Below are positions 32,009-41,913 of a stretch of DNA of 64,000 bases, piece by piece. Each line of letters begins with the position of its first letter. Position 1 is the stretch's first letter. The stretch is from Muscardinus avellanarius (lineage: Eukaryota; Chordata; Mammalia; Rodentia; Gliridae), in NCBI GenBank assembly GCA_963383645.1, contig OY726571.1, positions 16,743,376-16,807,375 on the forward strand, in the 5' to 3' direction. The position numbers and the translations under genes were made by a program. Below the pieces are notes generated by a model. It searched no databases and was not told the origin of the DNA. It saw nothing but the letters and a program-made list of their open reading frames with translations.

Positions 32009-32267
32009 ATCAGTCCTTTGAGGAAGAAAAGGTTTTATAAATGGTTGACAAAAGCTGGGGAATTGCAGGTTGGCCCAGTGCAAAGGTCAACACACATCAG
32101 GTCTCCTTGGGCAGGCAGCCCAGCGCTAAGGCTCAGCTGCAGCGGTGTCTGCATCCTGACTTAAACGTGGCCTCCCAACTCAACTTCAAACGCCCCCAGC
32201 CAACGCTGCTCCATTTTGACTTGCCAATAGGCATGGAAACATGGGATGTGTTGAATGTTGTCAAATA

Positions 32268-32660
32268 ATTTTTTTTCATTTATTAAGATAATATATGAGT
32301 TTTGTCTTTCATTCTGTTAACATGGGTGTCAAATTTATTGATTTGGTTATGATGAACCATTGTTGCTTCCCTCATACTAGGAGTTTGGAAGTATTCTTCT
32401 GCCTTTTCATTTTGGGGAGAGTTTGAGAATGGCTGATTATTAGTTGTTCTTTAAATGTTAAATGGGTAGCCGGGTATGGTGGCGCACACTTGTAATCAAT
32501 CCCAGCATTCAGGAGGCTGAGACAGGAGGGTCGCGGTTTGCGGACAGCCTCAGCTACTTAGTGAGGCACTCCGCAACTCAGTGAGACCCTGTTTCAAAAT
32601 AAAGAATAATTAAAAAAAAAGTTAAATGGGTGGAATTTAACATGAATCAGAGAAGAAATT
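32268..32660 (-). mobile_element. L1 ORF2 reverse-transcriptase-region fragment
   Basis: Antisense ORF2: 'tttattaagataatatatgagttttgtctttcattctgttaac' (in parts), 'aaatttattgatttggttatg', 'gagtttggaagtattcttctgcc', 'gggagagtttgagaatgg', 'tagttgttctttaaatg', then past the SINE 'ggtagaattcatgg'. No usable frame. Confidence 0.75.
32468..32620 (+). mobile_element. Type I left-half-only SINE with perfect TSD
   Basis: Complete left half 'gccgggtatggtggcgcacac' to 'gagaccctgtttcaaaataaag', ending AATAATTAAAAAAAAA with no ID half. An 11-bp perfect TSD gttaaatgggt at 32457-32467 and 32621-32631 shows that it inserted in this form. A 4-bp 'caat' duplication is present near 32497. Confidence 0.95.
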
Positions 32661-32888
32661 CTGGTAGAATTCATGGTAGAAAACATGAATCAGAGCACGA
32701 GTCTTCAAAGATTCATTCTGCATTCTGTTTTCCCTGGGAGTTGGACATTTGAACCAAAGTGGGAAACTTGCTTAATATATTTTCCCCATGGCCTTTACAA
32801 ATATTTTTGAACATCATTGCGTATATTATCCATCTAGAAAAGTATGCATATGGCTCTGGGAAACCCAAAGCTTAGGTTAAGGAATCAG

Positions 32889-33050
32889 AGCCCCCCCCCC
32901 CCTCCTCCTCCTCCTCCTCCTCCTCCTCCTCCTCCTCCTCCTCCTCCTCCTCCTCCTCCTCTTCTTCTTCTTCTTCTTCTTCTTCTTCTTCTTCTTCTTC
33001 TTCTTCTTCTTCTTCTTCTTCTCCTTCTCCTTCTCCTTCTCCTTCTCCTT
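32889..33050. repeat. (C)n(CCT)n(CTT)n(CCTTCT)n pyrimidine array
   Basis: C10, about 20 CCT/CTC units, about 24 CTT units, then CCTTCT hexamers: some 160 bp of pure pyrimidine. It sits exactly where the A-tail of the minus-strand SINE at 33051 should be. The Pro/Leu-run reading frame at 32844-33242 is its translation. Confidence 0.96.
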
Positions 33051-33223
33051 CTTCACAACGGGGAAGGAACCCAGGGGAATTCTACCTATAAGCTATATTC
33101 CCAGCCCTATTTTTTTCTTTTATTTTTGAAACAGGGTCTCACTAAGTTGCTGACCTTGAACCTGCAATCCTCCTGTCTCCGCCTCCCAAGTACTGGGCTT
33201 ACAGGTGTGTACACCATGCCTGG
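33051..33223 (-). mobile_element. Type I SINE with left-half deletion, inserted in the tandem array
   Basis: 'acggggaaggaacccaggggaattc' right half, linker, then 'ctcactaagttgctga' jumps to 'ccttgaacctgcaatcc', a deletion in the left half. Short TSD tcagagc at about 32885-32890 and 33224-33230. Confidence 0.9.
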
Positions 33224-33735
33224 CTCAGAGCATGATCCTTAAATATTCATTCTCTGGTATGCTTTCCACTGAAAGCGAGAATGCTCTGAAAATATCTTTC
33301 CCTGTTGCAACTGGTGTGTTGCAACAATTTCTGAGTGTTGTTCGCATGGGTCCTTTACAAGCAGTATACCTGGAGCTCACAAAAACATGAAACATAGCAT
33401 GTTTCTTAATTCTACAGTATTTTTTTTTTTTACCAGTGAATTGAACATTATATTAAACTGGGAATTTCATAAAAGTCTTTTTCTGTGGTGCTTTGCAAAG
33501 CTTTCTGAGCATTGCACATATGGGCCCTTTTATAAGCAGTATATAGAGATCGTGTGAAAATGTGAATGAATCAAAGCCTGCTTATTAAAAGATGCGTTTC
33601 ACTTTGCATTTTCCAAATGAATTGAACACATTACCAAACTGGGAACTCTCTGAAAATGTCTTTTTCCACGGTGCTTAAATAGTTTCTGAGCATTATGCAT
33701 TTGGAGCCGTTAGAAGCAATATACTTCTTCTGCCT

Positions 33736-34550
33736 AAGACAGAGTAGCATTGGGCCAAACAATCCTTCCATGTAAACAAGAAAAGATAGGCAAAAACGGA
33801 AACTTACTTAGTTATTTGCTTGTGTTTGCAGAGGTCATGAGGCAAGGCCTCCATTCAACAGAGGGTGCTGCAGAGAGTAAGACGAAATGTTCTGACTGCC
33901 TTTTATTTAGGATATTTCTGTTCTTAGGCAATGGAGAAGGGTAGGGGTTGTGGGCAAAAGGCCTGAGATGAGGGCTACAGATGAGAACCAGAGAAACCAG
34001 CAACTATTTTGCTGGGCAGCTGAAGATACGCAGTCTACAGATGGGAACAATGAAAGTTCTGATAAAAAAAAAAATCAGATCATGAAAATGAGCCATAAAT
34101 ACAGAAGATTTTTCTTGCGGGCTACTTTCAGAATTACACAGCTGTGAAGACAAGAGACAAAGACGATCCAGGCCTTTCTGAAAAGCAGAACAGTTTTTCA
34201 TGGTCTCACTGTGCTGAACCATGATTATAAAGCTGAGAACTCACTGGGGGACGAATCTTAGTGAATATCTCAGGCTCCTTGGCTCAAATCTCTGGGAAGA
34301 CGTGCCTGTCAGGTGGGTGGGAACCCATTTTAGAAATATTATTTTTGCCACTCTGGTTCTCTCCAGACTCATCAAATTCTGAATAGATTAAGTTCATCAA
34401 TTGCCTGCGCTCTCTTCCTAAGGAAAGAAAGGGATAAACTCTCTTTAGGAGAAGATGAATTTCTATCCTTCTCACATGATATCTGATATTTGATCAAAGT
34501 ATTAAGCTGTCAGTAAAAAGAACCAAATTACCAAAAGGAAAGGTAAAATG
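33736..34550. other. Unassigned, non-coding
   Basis: No repeat recognised. Several 60-72 codon frames overlap on both strands without domain or codon support. Possibly single-copy sequence. Confidence 0.4.
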
Positions 34551-34552
34551 TA

Positions 34553-34755
34553 GGCAGGCTTGGTAGTGCATGCGTGTAACCCAGTAACACTGGAGGCTGA
34601 GGCAGGAGGACTGCAAGTTCAAGCCAGCCTCAGCCACTTAGTGAGATCTTGTCTCAAAATAAAATTTTAAAAAGAGCTGGGGGTGTAGCTCAGTGGTAGA
34701 GTGCCCCTGGGTTCAATTTCCAATACTGCAAAACCAACCAATCAACCAACCAAAA
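34553..34755 (+). mobile_element. Dimeric SINE, old
   Basis: 'gcaggcttggtagtgcatgcg', 'ggaggctgaggcaggaggactgcaagttcaa' (closer to the 7SL/Alu ancestor at GAGGCAGGAGGAC), linker AAAATTTTAAAAAGAG, right half with GTAGCTCAGTGGTAGAGTGC, tail with CAACCAAT units. TGGTAGAG rather than GGTAGAA marks it as older than the type I bulk. Confidence 0.93.
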
Positions 34756-34956
34756 TATTTTTCCAGGTGATCTAAATACTGCAGTTAGCCGACCAGAATT
34801 TCATAAATATTTTTATCAGTAGTTTTTGAAGAAGCAAAGAAAAACTTGGAAACAGCAAATGAAGAGTAAGAGAATAACAGCTGAGAATTGGAATCTATAA
34901 AACTAAAAGTGAAGAGAAATGTATTAGAATAATTCCTTCTAAAATTTTAAATTTTT

Positions 34957-35083
34957 ACCCACCTGTATTCCTAGTTCTTGGGAGGCTGAGACAGGTAGAT
35001 CACAGCTTTGAGGTCAGCCTCAGCAACTTAGTGAGGCCCTCAACAACTCTAGGAAGCCATTTCAAAATAAAACTTAAAAGGGG
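34957..35083 (+). mobile_element. SINE left half, 5'-truncated
   Basis: 'cccacctgtattcctagttcttgggaggctgag' to 'aggaagccatttcaaaataaaac', then 'aaaaggggatgt', possibly the first bases of the right half before the next SINE. Confidence 0.82.
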
Positions 35084-35089
35084 ATGTAA

Positions 35090-35303
35090 GCCAGGCTTGG
35101 TGGTGAGCCCTTGGAATCCCAGCATTTGGGAGGCTGAGACAGGAGGATCATGGTTTGCAGACAGCCTCAGCTACTTAGTGAGGCCCTTTGCAACTCAATG
35201 AGACCTCATTTCCAAACAAAGAATAAAAATAAGACTGGGAGTGTAGCTCAGAGGTAGAATGCTCCTGGGTTCCATCCCCAGTACCGCAAAAGAAAAAAAA
35301 AAA
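35090..35303 (+). mobile_element. Type I dimeric SINE
   Basis: 'gccaggcttggtggtgagccc', left half complete, AACAAAGAATAAAAATAAG linker, right half to 'ccccagtaccgc' and an A tail. Apparently inserted at the linker/right-half boundary of the SINE at 34957. Confidence 0.94.
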
Positions 35304-35348
35304 GGGGCGGGGGGAGATGTGTATATTAGTGAGATTGATACCTAGTTT

Positions 35349-35539
35349 TTTTTTGTGTGTGTGTGTGTGGTACTGGGGTTCCTTCTACCTCTGGGCTACA
35401 CTCCCAGACCTAATTTATACTTTTTTAACTTTGGAAACAGGGTCTCTTAAACCAGCGAGAATGGCTTTGAACCTGCGCGATCCTCCTGTCTCTGCCTCCC
35501 AAGCGCGGGGATTCCAAGCGCGCGCCTCTGTGCCAGGCA
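35349..35539 (-). mobile_element. Type II dimeric SINE with TSD
   Basis: GT-rich tail, right half shortened by about 11 bases ('gttccttctacctctggg' lacks 'tggaagccc'), 'ggtctcttaaaccagcgagaatggc', 'gcgcgcgcctctgtgccagg'. TSD ctagtttt at about 35343-35350 and 35550-35557, with 'actgaccat' of mismatch to one side. Confidence 0.9.
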
Positions 35540-35540
35540 C

Positions 35541-35811
35541 TGACCATCTAGTTTTAAGGAAGCAAGATGCTATGTGTTCTACAACTATGAAGAAAATGAG
35601 CTGTGCCAGTGGTCCCATGAGCTTAGAAGAGGAGGACCCTGGGCCCCGGACCTGGCCAGCATCCACATGACCATGTGTGATCTCTGCTTCCCAGGACCCA
35701 GAGAAGTCACATCTGCACTTCAAAACCCACGTGAGAAAGAATACACGGGTGTTCATTTAAGCTGCTGAATCTGTGGTGACTTTGATGTAGTGACAGCAAG
35801 CTAATATAACA
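35541..35811 (+). mobile_element. MLT1-like MaLR LTR (3' part)
   Basis: The 3' end has the MLT1 series: 'gtgagaaagaataca', 'ttcatttaagctgctgaatctgtggtgactttg', 'gtgacagcaagctaatataac'. Upstream, 'aacccacgtgag' and a middle 'ccctgggccccggacctggcc' segment are consistent with a decayed LTR body. The 5' part is replaced by the SINE at 35349. Confidence 0.72.
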
Positions 35812-37134
35812 AGTTTGGAAAAAGCCAGTGAGAAAGAACGTGTGTTCTCCGGGAGCCTACCTGACCGCAAGGGGCACAGGACTATACTCCACGTAATCCT
35901 GTAATTATTTTTTTTTTAAATCTATGCCAGTAAATAAGTTAGGAAAATCATGTCAGGGAGTAAGTAGTAGCAAGTAGTAAGTTTTTTTCTCACTTACATA
36001 AAAGTCATCTTCTCTAATCAACTACCTTAACAATGAAGGTAAACTGCTATTGTAATCAGTATAAACTCTGAATCTATCTCTTCTACAGTTCTGAATTAAT
36101 TTGGAGAAAAGAAATAAGCATCTTTTATTGGATGTTTACAAACTCAAAAATATACAATGCCTTCGTCAGACCCTAATAATGTATCATCAGTCTTGTACAT
36201 GATTACTGCCAAATAAGACCATCGAACAAGAAATAGATCTACCAGAAAGATGAGGTGCATCACGAAGCACTTGGCGTTTCTCCGTCAAAATCTTTTAACA
36301 ATTTCAATGCTATCCGCAAAACAATCACCCCTGTGTTTCATTATCTTCTTCCTGGTGTTAAATGGGTTGGAAATATAACTTTTCTTTCTTAAATGCACAA
36401 TTACAAAGATGGTCACAGTACAAGAAAACGGTGATAAACAGAGTGTCCTTGGATGACGTGAGGGCTGCTGTTTGGACTGAATCTGCATAACTGGCAGCTT
36501 TGAGCTTCCTAAATCTCTTTGGCAGAAATAGTGTCCCAATTGTTTTTTCCAGAACCAGGATGACAATGTTCTTAAATAAAATTGTCACTAAATTTCCTTT
36601 CGAATTCTGACTGCACGATTGAATAAATATTGTCTATTGAAACTGGCTGTGAAGATAAGTACTTCATGACAGATAATATATTTCATATGCAAATGTCTTG
36701 GCCTCTTTTTATATTGGAAGCGAGGAAGAAAAATTTTGTTATCTGTTTAATTTAGAATGTACTATCAAGTCAGATGCATAAGTCCCTGAAATTAAATAGC
36801 TATTTTATAGTATCATACTATTAAGATGGCACATCTTGTGCTGAAGACAAGCCAGTGATGATATGCTGGTTTCAGTATGCATGAAGTATTACCAGAAAAA
36901 TATTTTATTAAATATGAATTATTCAAGTCAAATCCATAGTCACAAAAATATGTGGACACAAAAACAACTTGGACTGACTCTCCTGATTCGAAATTTTTAC
37001 CTGAATTTCTCCCTACAATTAAAAATTAAATAACTATATAGTTTATCATGAATATCCCTGAATTTCTTGAAACCTTAGAAAAATAGGTGTTGCTTTGATC
37101 TTACATGAAATATCTGCTTAAAGGCTTTTAAATT
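35812..37134. other. Unassigned; possible single-copy DNA
   Basis: More than 1.3 kb with no recognised repeat, unusual for this window. On the minus strand two overlapping frames (36285-36566, 93 codons; 36358-36588, 76 codons) are followed by AATAAA at about 36125-36130. No domain is recognised, and no splice sites or poly(A) tract support a gene or a processed copy. Confidence 0.35.
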
Positions 37135-37460
37135 ATTATTTTAATTGTACAAATGTATAGGTAGCATGTAATAATTAGATAAATGTATACAGTGTGTAAT
37201 TCTCAAATCAAGGCAGTTATTTCCATTCTTAAACATTACATTTTTGATTAGCATATAATTATACATATTTATGGAATACAGCATTTCCTATACATATATA
37301 CAATATGCACTGATCATATCAGAGTAATTAACATTATACCTCTTCATCATTTTAGATTATTTTAAAATGAATCTCATCTGTTTTTTGTGTACATACTTTG
37401 CTTAATATTATTCAAATGCATTACTTCAATGTAAAACTTATAAAAGATTTCTACTTGTTG
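37135..37460 (-). mobile_element. L1M 3'-end fragment
   Basis: 'attttaattgtacaaatgtataggtagcatg', 'aattagataaatgtatacagtgtgtaattctcaaatcaagg', 'gcatataattatacatatttatggaatacag', 'gatcatatcagagtaattaac'. Consistent with repeated or overlapping L1MA-like 3'UTR ends. Confidence 0.6.
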
Positions 37461-37510
37461 AAAGTTTCTTGAGATTTTTTTCTACATACTGTAAGCTTAA
37501 GATCTATTAA

Positions 37511-37512
<2 letters not shown>

Positions 37513-37561
<49 letters not shown>
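37513..37561. repeat. (AT)n microsatellite
   Basis: About 23 AT units. It occupies the tail position of the minus-strand SINE that follows. Confidence 0.97.
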
Positions 37562-37565
<4 letters not shown>

Positions 37566-37952
37566 GTACCTCTGAGCTACAACCCCAGTCCTATTTTTTT
37601 TTCTTTTTTTTTGCAGTACCAGGAATGGAATCCAGGAGCACTGTATTTCTGAGCTACACCCTAGCCCTAGTTTTTAGTCTTTTTATTTTTGAAACATGGT
37701 CTCACTGAGTTTCAAAGGGCCTTGCCAAGTAGCTAAGGTTGTCAGTGAACCTCCATCTTCCGCTGGGATTACAAACGTGCGCCACCACGCCCGGCCCCCA
37801 GTCCTATTTTGTATTCTTTATTTTGAAATAGAGTCTCAGTAAATTGCAAAGGGCCTCACTAAATATCTGAGGCTGGCTGCAAATCACAATCCTCCTGTCT
37901 CAGCCTCCCAAGTACTGAGATTACAAGCATGCGCCACCATGTCCAGCCCTGA
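37562..37952 (-). mobile_element. Dimeric SINE split by a second SINE
   Basis: Right-half stub 'ggtacctctgagctacaaccccagtcctatttt', then after the nested copy 'ccccagtcctattttgtattc' to 'catgcgccaccatgtccagccc'. The right half has lost its own distal part against the (AT)n. Confidence 0.9.
37598..37795 (-). mobile_element. Nested type I dimeric SINE with perfect 15-bp TSD
   Basis: 'gcagtaccaggaatggaatccaggagc' to 'acaaacgtgcgccaccacgcccgg'. A short deletion removes 'tctcagcctcccaagtact'. TSD ccccagtcctatttt at 37583-37597 and 37796-37810. Confidence 0.94.
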
Positions 37953-37954
37953 TA

Positions 37955-39127
37955 AGTTTTTAAATTACAATTATCTACATGAGAAATATTTTTAGTATTT
38001 TGAATGTGTGAAGTTTTTTCTTTTCTATAGAAATTCCAAAGTTGTAATAAGAAATACTTTTCATGTTTTTAATACCAATTGTTTTTCCTTCCTATAGAAG
38101 GAAGTGTGGCGTTTTAACATTTTTGTACTAGTATCCATGACTAACTTGGACAAACCTTCCTAGTCCAGATTCTGGTCTTCCCTTGTTGACCTGCATCCTG
38201 AAAGCTAAGTGATTCCTGTATAATTGGATAGTAGCAAAAAATGTAAAATGTGGAAACAGAGGCCTGAAACAAAGCAATAGTGAACAAAACAGTCCTGATG
38301 TTGTCTATGTGGCAAAAGTGAAGGGGACTCACAGCAGAATGGCTCTGTGCTGATAGGCTCTTTTTTAGGGTCCTGTTCATCTGTACCCCAACTCCATCAA
38401 GCAAGGCATCATCTAGTGCCTGGCTTCCGCTGCTCCTCAGTGGGACATCTTATCAGCTGCCGTGAGTATAGCCCCCAAAGCATAAGAACTCCAGGAAAAC
38501 AAAACAAATATTTGGTGTAGTTCAGCTAAAATAGATGGAGAAGCTAAAGCAGAAGAGTCACAAATAACTGCAGCAATAAATGATAATTTAAAACGAGCCT
38601 TTTCAATATACAGAAAGAGATAAGGGAAGATATTGGAGCAGAGGGAAGGCCCAAGAAGCCATAAAATGTAAAGGGGATGTTATTTATGGAAAGCAATAAT
38701 TGAGATAAAGAACTCAACAGATGGGCTGAGCAGTAGAAGGAAAACAAGACAGGGATGAAATATTGGCCTGGGGGATTAGATTAAAAAAAAAAAAAAAAAC
38801 TCTCCCAGAAGATGTCAGGGAGAGGGAGCCACAGGTGTTCCCAGGGAAGGAATCCTGCCCAGAAAAAACCCACAGAAGAACCAAAGGTTTACATCTAGTC
38901 TCCGCACAAGGTAGAAAGAGAAGGCTAAGGTAGGGTTGTAAATGACATGGATGGGCAGGTGTCAAAGGGCTGCTCCCAAGCAAAGCCAGCTTTCAAAGAC
39001 TAAGAAATTCTTCCAGCTAGATAGGCTTGAGATTAATTCACGTGGTGTGAATTGGTGATTCACTTATTTAAAAAAAAAGTATGGATAGTATGCAATCATA
39101 TTTAGGCACCACAGTATATACAATAAT
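37955..39127. other. Unassigned, non-coding
   Basis: No repeat recognised apart from an A17 run near 38781. Minus frames 38141-38404, 38544-38747 and 38714-38983 have no recognisable domain. Confidence 0.4.
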
Positions 39128-39700
39128 GATCAGTTTATTAGTTGACTTTTTTTTTTACAAAAAGTGTACAAGCTGATTAACAAAAAGTGTACAGAATTTA
39201 AGTATTTAGCTCCGTGTGTTTTGGGAAAACAATAAACCCTTACAGTCAATTCACTGGCTTTAAGATAGAGCATTTTCATTATCTCAGAAAGATCTTTTTC
39301 AAGCAACCTTACCCCTTCCAGAGAAAACAGCCTTCTATTCCTAGGAGCATAGATTAATTTTCCTTATCTTGATCTTCTTGAAAGGTCCTTTGATGTGTTA
39401 TCTTCTGCATTTGGCTTCCTTTGCTCAAAATTATGTTTTTGTGATTCATCAGTGTTGTTTTGTGCCGCCAGTAATTTTTTCCTTCTTACTGCTCTGTAAT
39501 ATTTCACTAAATATTTTTTTTCACAATTTGTTTACCATTTCAAAGGTTGATAGGCATTTGGGCTGTTTGAGCTTTACTTTTTTTTCCCCCTTTGCAAATA
39601 AAATGTGTATTTGAAATTCTGCACAAACATTTTTTATAGATATTGGTTTTCATTTGTTTGGAGGAAAAATGCAGCAGTGAAATTTTGGATCGTATGTTAG
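39128..39700 (-). mobile_element. L1M (L1ME/MC-like) 3' region
   Basis: Antisense: 'tttattagttgac', 'gtgtacagaatttaag', 'aaagatctttttcaagcaaccttacccc', 'ttctattcctaggagcatagatta', 'ttggcttcctttgctcaaaattatg', 'gattcatcagtgttgttttgtg', 'ttactgctctgtaatatttcac', 'cacaatttgtttacc', 'catttgggctgtttgagc'. Ancient. Confidence 0.7.
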
Positions 39701-40671
39701 TTGCCTGTCCAGCCATATAAAGAACTGTGATAAGAATTTTAATTGCAAATGACACTGGTTTTTGGTCTATCACAAACCTATAGTCGTGCTACATGGCATT
39801 GAATTTTATTTGCTGAATATATCTGGGCACTGACCCTGAAACTGAATTTGTTGGTATCTTAGAATCATAAAGCTCTTTACAGGATCTACAGTTCTAGGTA
39901 ACAAGAGAGAAAAAATGAGATGGCGGAAGCACTTGCTAACAGGAAAATGCAAGAAACTAATGATTGGAGCAAAGTAGAAATTTGATTCAATTGTCAATGT
40001 TCAGTAAAAATGTAAAGATAATAATATGCTATGCAAAAGACATAAGGATAGAAAGCTGAAAAGAAACTTCATTAGTATCAAATGTTATTTATAAAAGTAT
40101 TTGCAAGATGAAAGCTTTAGTTTAATCTGCTTGGCCCATATCTGATTTACATATTTTTCATCTGTCTTCCCCAGCCAAATCTTAAATTTTAAGAGTTAGG
40201 GATGATAATGCGGAGGGATGTCTTGTATCTTGTGTGTGCTAGAAAGAAACTGATTAATGTAAAAGAAAGTGTGAATGTAGCAAAATTGAATAGTTGTTAA
40301 AAGGCATGTGGACGACCAAGGAGCTATTACGGATTAAGAGAAACTTGTTAGGAATATTTCCCATCTAGAGTGATCCACTGGTATCTGTCTCATATGAAGC
40401 CATGTCACTCTGAAAATCTACATTCATATCAGGCTTTTAAAACAAAGTATGATATTAACTCATGGTTCCTTTGATCACTTATTCACATCTATGAAATATG
40501 GATACTCAATTCCACGAATTTATGAAACCCTGAATATCTGGCCATCTTTATAGAGTGTTAACTGACTAATAAATATATAGCCTTAGGCATCATATATATT
40601 TTGATATGCTTCTAGTGATATAAATATTTCAAATTATATGGTGGTTGAATTGCTATAAAGAATGAGCCATT
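39701..40671. other. Unassigned, AT-rich
   Basis: Nothing recognised. Confidence 0.4.
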
Positions 40672-40865
40672 GCCGGGCATGGTGGCGCAGGCTTGTAATC
40701 CCCGCGATTGGGAGGCAGAGACAGGAGGATCACACAGGTTTGAAGCCAGCCATGCTGGCTTAAGAGACACTGTTTTGAAACAAAAAGTATAAAATAGGTC
40801 TGGAAGTGTAGCCCGGAGGTAGAAGAGTTTCCAGAAATCCCAGTACCACAAAAAAAAAAAAAAAA
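40672..40865 (+). mobile_element. Type II dimeric SINE
   Basis: 'gccgggcatggtggcgcagg', 'gaagccagccatgctggcttaag', 'gaagtgtagcccggaggtagaag', 'atcccagtaccac' and an A tail. Possible short TSD gagcca on both sides. Confidence 0.95.
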
Positions 40866-40888
40866 GAGCCAGATCCTAAAATTCTAGA

Positions 40889-40890
<2 letters not shown>

Positions 40891-40933
<43 letters not shown>
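40891..40933. repeat. (CT)n microsatellite
   Basis: About 21 CT units at the tail position of the next SINE. Confidence 0.97.
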
Positions 40934-40935
<2 letters not shown>

Positions 40936-41101
40936 GACTGAACTCAGAGGCTATCTACTTCTGAGCTATGCCCCAGCACTATTTTCTTAGTTTGAAAAGT
41001 GTATTGCCATATTTCTAAGGCCCTCACTAAGTTGCTCAGGCTTGAATCTGAAACCCTCCTGTCTCAGCCTCTCGGGTACTAGGATTACAGGCATGCACCA
41101 C
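40934..41101 (-). mobile_element. Dimeric SINE, 5'-incomplete
   Basis: 'gggactgaactcagaggc' to 'ggattacaggcatgcaccac', then it stops before 'cacccggc', exactly where the LTR at 41102 begins. Confidence 0.88.
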
Positions 41102-41913
41102 TGAAACTGGAGTTTCTTCTGAGCCCCCCACCCCCTGCAAGATGAAACGGGGGGTTTCCTGAGAAGAAACCTGGAGTTTTATCAAAGATGAAATGCCCAG
41201 TAAGGTGTTTCCTTACTGGGTTCTTGTCTACGGTGAGCGAAGAATGATACCCACAGACTGCAGGAAGGGGAGTAAATGGTTTATTGGAAGCAGCAGGGAA
41301 TGGGGAAAGGTGGTTGAACACCCCAAAGGGGCGGTCAGAACTTTGGGGTCCAGCCGCTGCCTTCAGGACATTACTTGGGAGTAGCCCAAGCTGAAAGCCT
41401 TCGATTACAGGCGGCTTTCTTCCAGAGTCCACGCAATCTGCCAGAAAAGAGGAGCAGGTCACCCCTAGGGGCCCTGGTCAGCCTTGATGTCCAGCAGAGG
41501 CCTTCAGGTCACTAACCGAGAGCATCCCGAGCCACATGCCCTCAATTGCACTCTGCCTTCTCTCAGGGCTAACACGACCTGCGAGAGAGAGGAAAGCTCC
41601 CCAAAAGGGGAGGGGGTTTTGAGAGGGAAAAACCCCATTTGGTGGCCGGCTAGGGCCTTTGCCAGATGTCTGCGTGTCCTCTTTTGGGTTAGGATGAGTT
41701 TGGGATCCTGGGAATTCTGGAAAACAGCTCTCAGAATTTGCATAGAGTATTTGCAAGTCCTTTGAAGAATCTCCTCTCAATAAAGTATCAGACTTGCTCC
41801 TGGGTTTGTTGATTAGTAAACCAATGGCTTTGTGAAGCTTTGGTCCTTCTTATCTCTGAACCTTGGCCCCTCACCCCTCCCCTCAGGAGTTCAAACTGAG
41901 ACCTGCTTTAGCA
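41102..41913 (-). mobile_element. ERV LTR with duplicated U3 segment
   Basis: Minus-strand reading begins TGCTAAAGCAGGTC (41913) and ends CCAGTTTCA (41102), a TG..CA frame. AATAAA lies on the minus strand at 41280-41285, giving a U3 of about 630 bp and an R-U5 of about 180 bp. GC-richer than its flanks. Two imperfect copies of about 120 bp (from 41348 and 41489, period 141) lie in U3. Overlapping frames up to 125 codons are shadows. Not related by eye to the three LTRs at 27.3, 42.7 and 59.3 kb. Class not assigned. Confidence 0.6.

Larger units (their letters stand above)
32680..33735. repeat. Degenerate tandem array, about 180 bp x 4 units
   Basis: Anchors recur at even spacing: 'TTTTGAACATCATTGC' near 32805, 'ATTTCTGAGTGTTG' near 33327, 'TTTCTGAGCATTGC' near 33503, 'TTTCTGAGCATTATGC' near 33683. 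After removing the SINE and microsatellite (32890-33223), the steps are about 182, 174 and 180. Each anchor is preceded by a 'ttgaac..att...aaactggga' block (32745, missing or decayed in unit 2's equivalent, 33440, 33622) and 'aatcagagca..cttcaaagattcattct' is shared between 32687 and 33225. No family recognised. Confidence 0.8.

Noticed and set aside
32844..33242. 132-codon frame with Pro and Leu runs
   Set aside because: Direct translation of the (CCT)n(CTT)n array and the adjoining SINE.
32680..33735. Tandem C2H2 zinc-finger gene as explanation of the repeat array
   Set aside because: A period of about 180 is not a multiple of 84, there are no CxxC..HxxxH patterns, and frames are closed.
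41085..41780. Overlapping frames of 60-125 codons on both strands
   Set aside because: GC-rich LTR sequence gives long chance frames on both strands at once. No gene signal.
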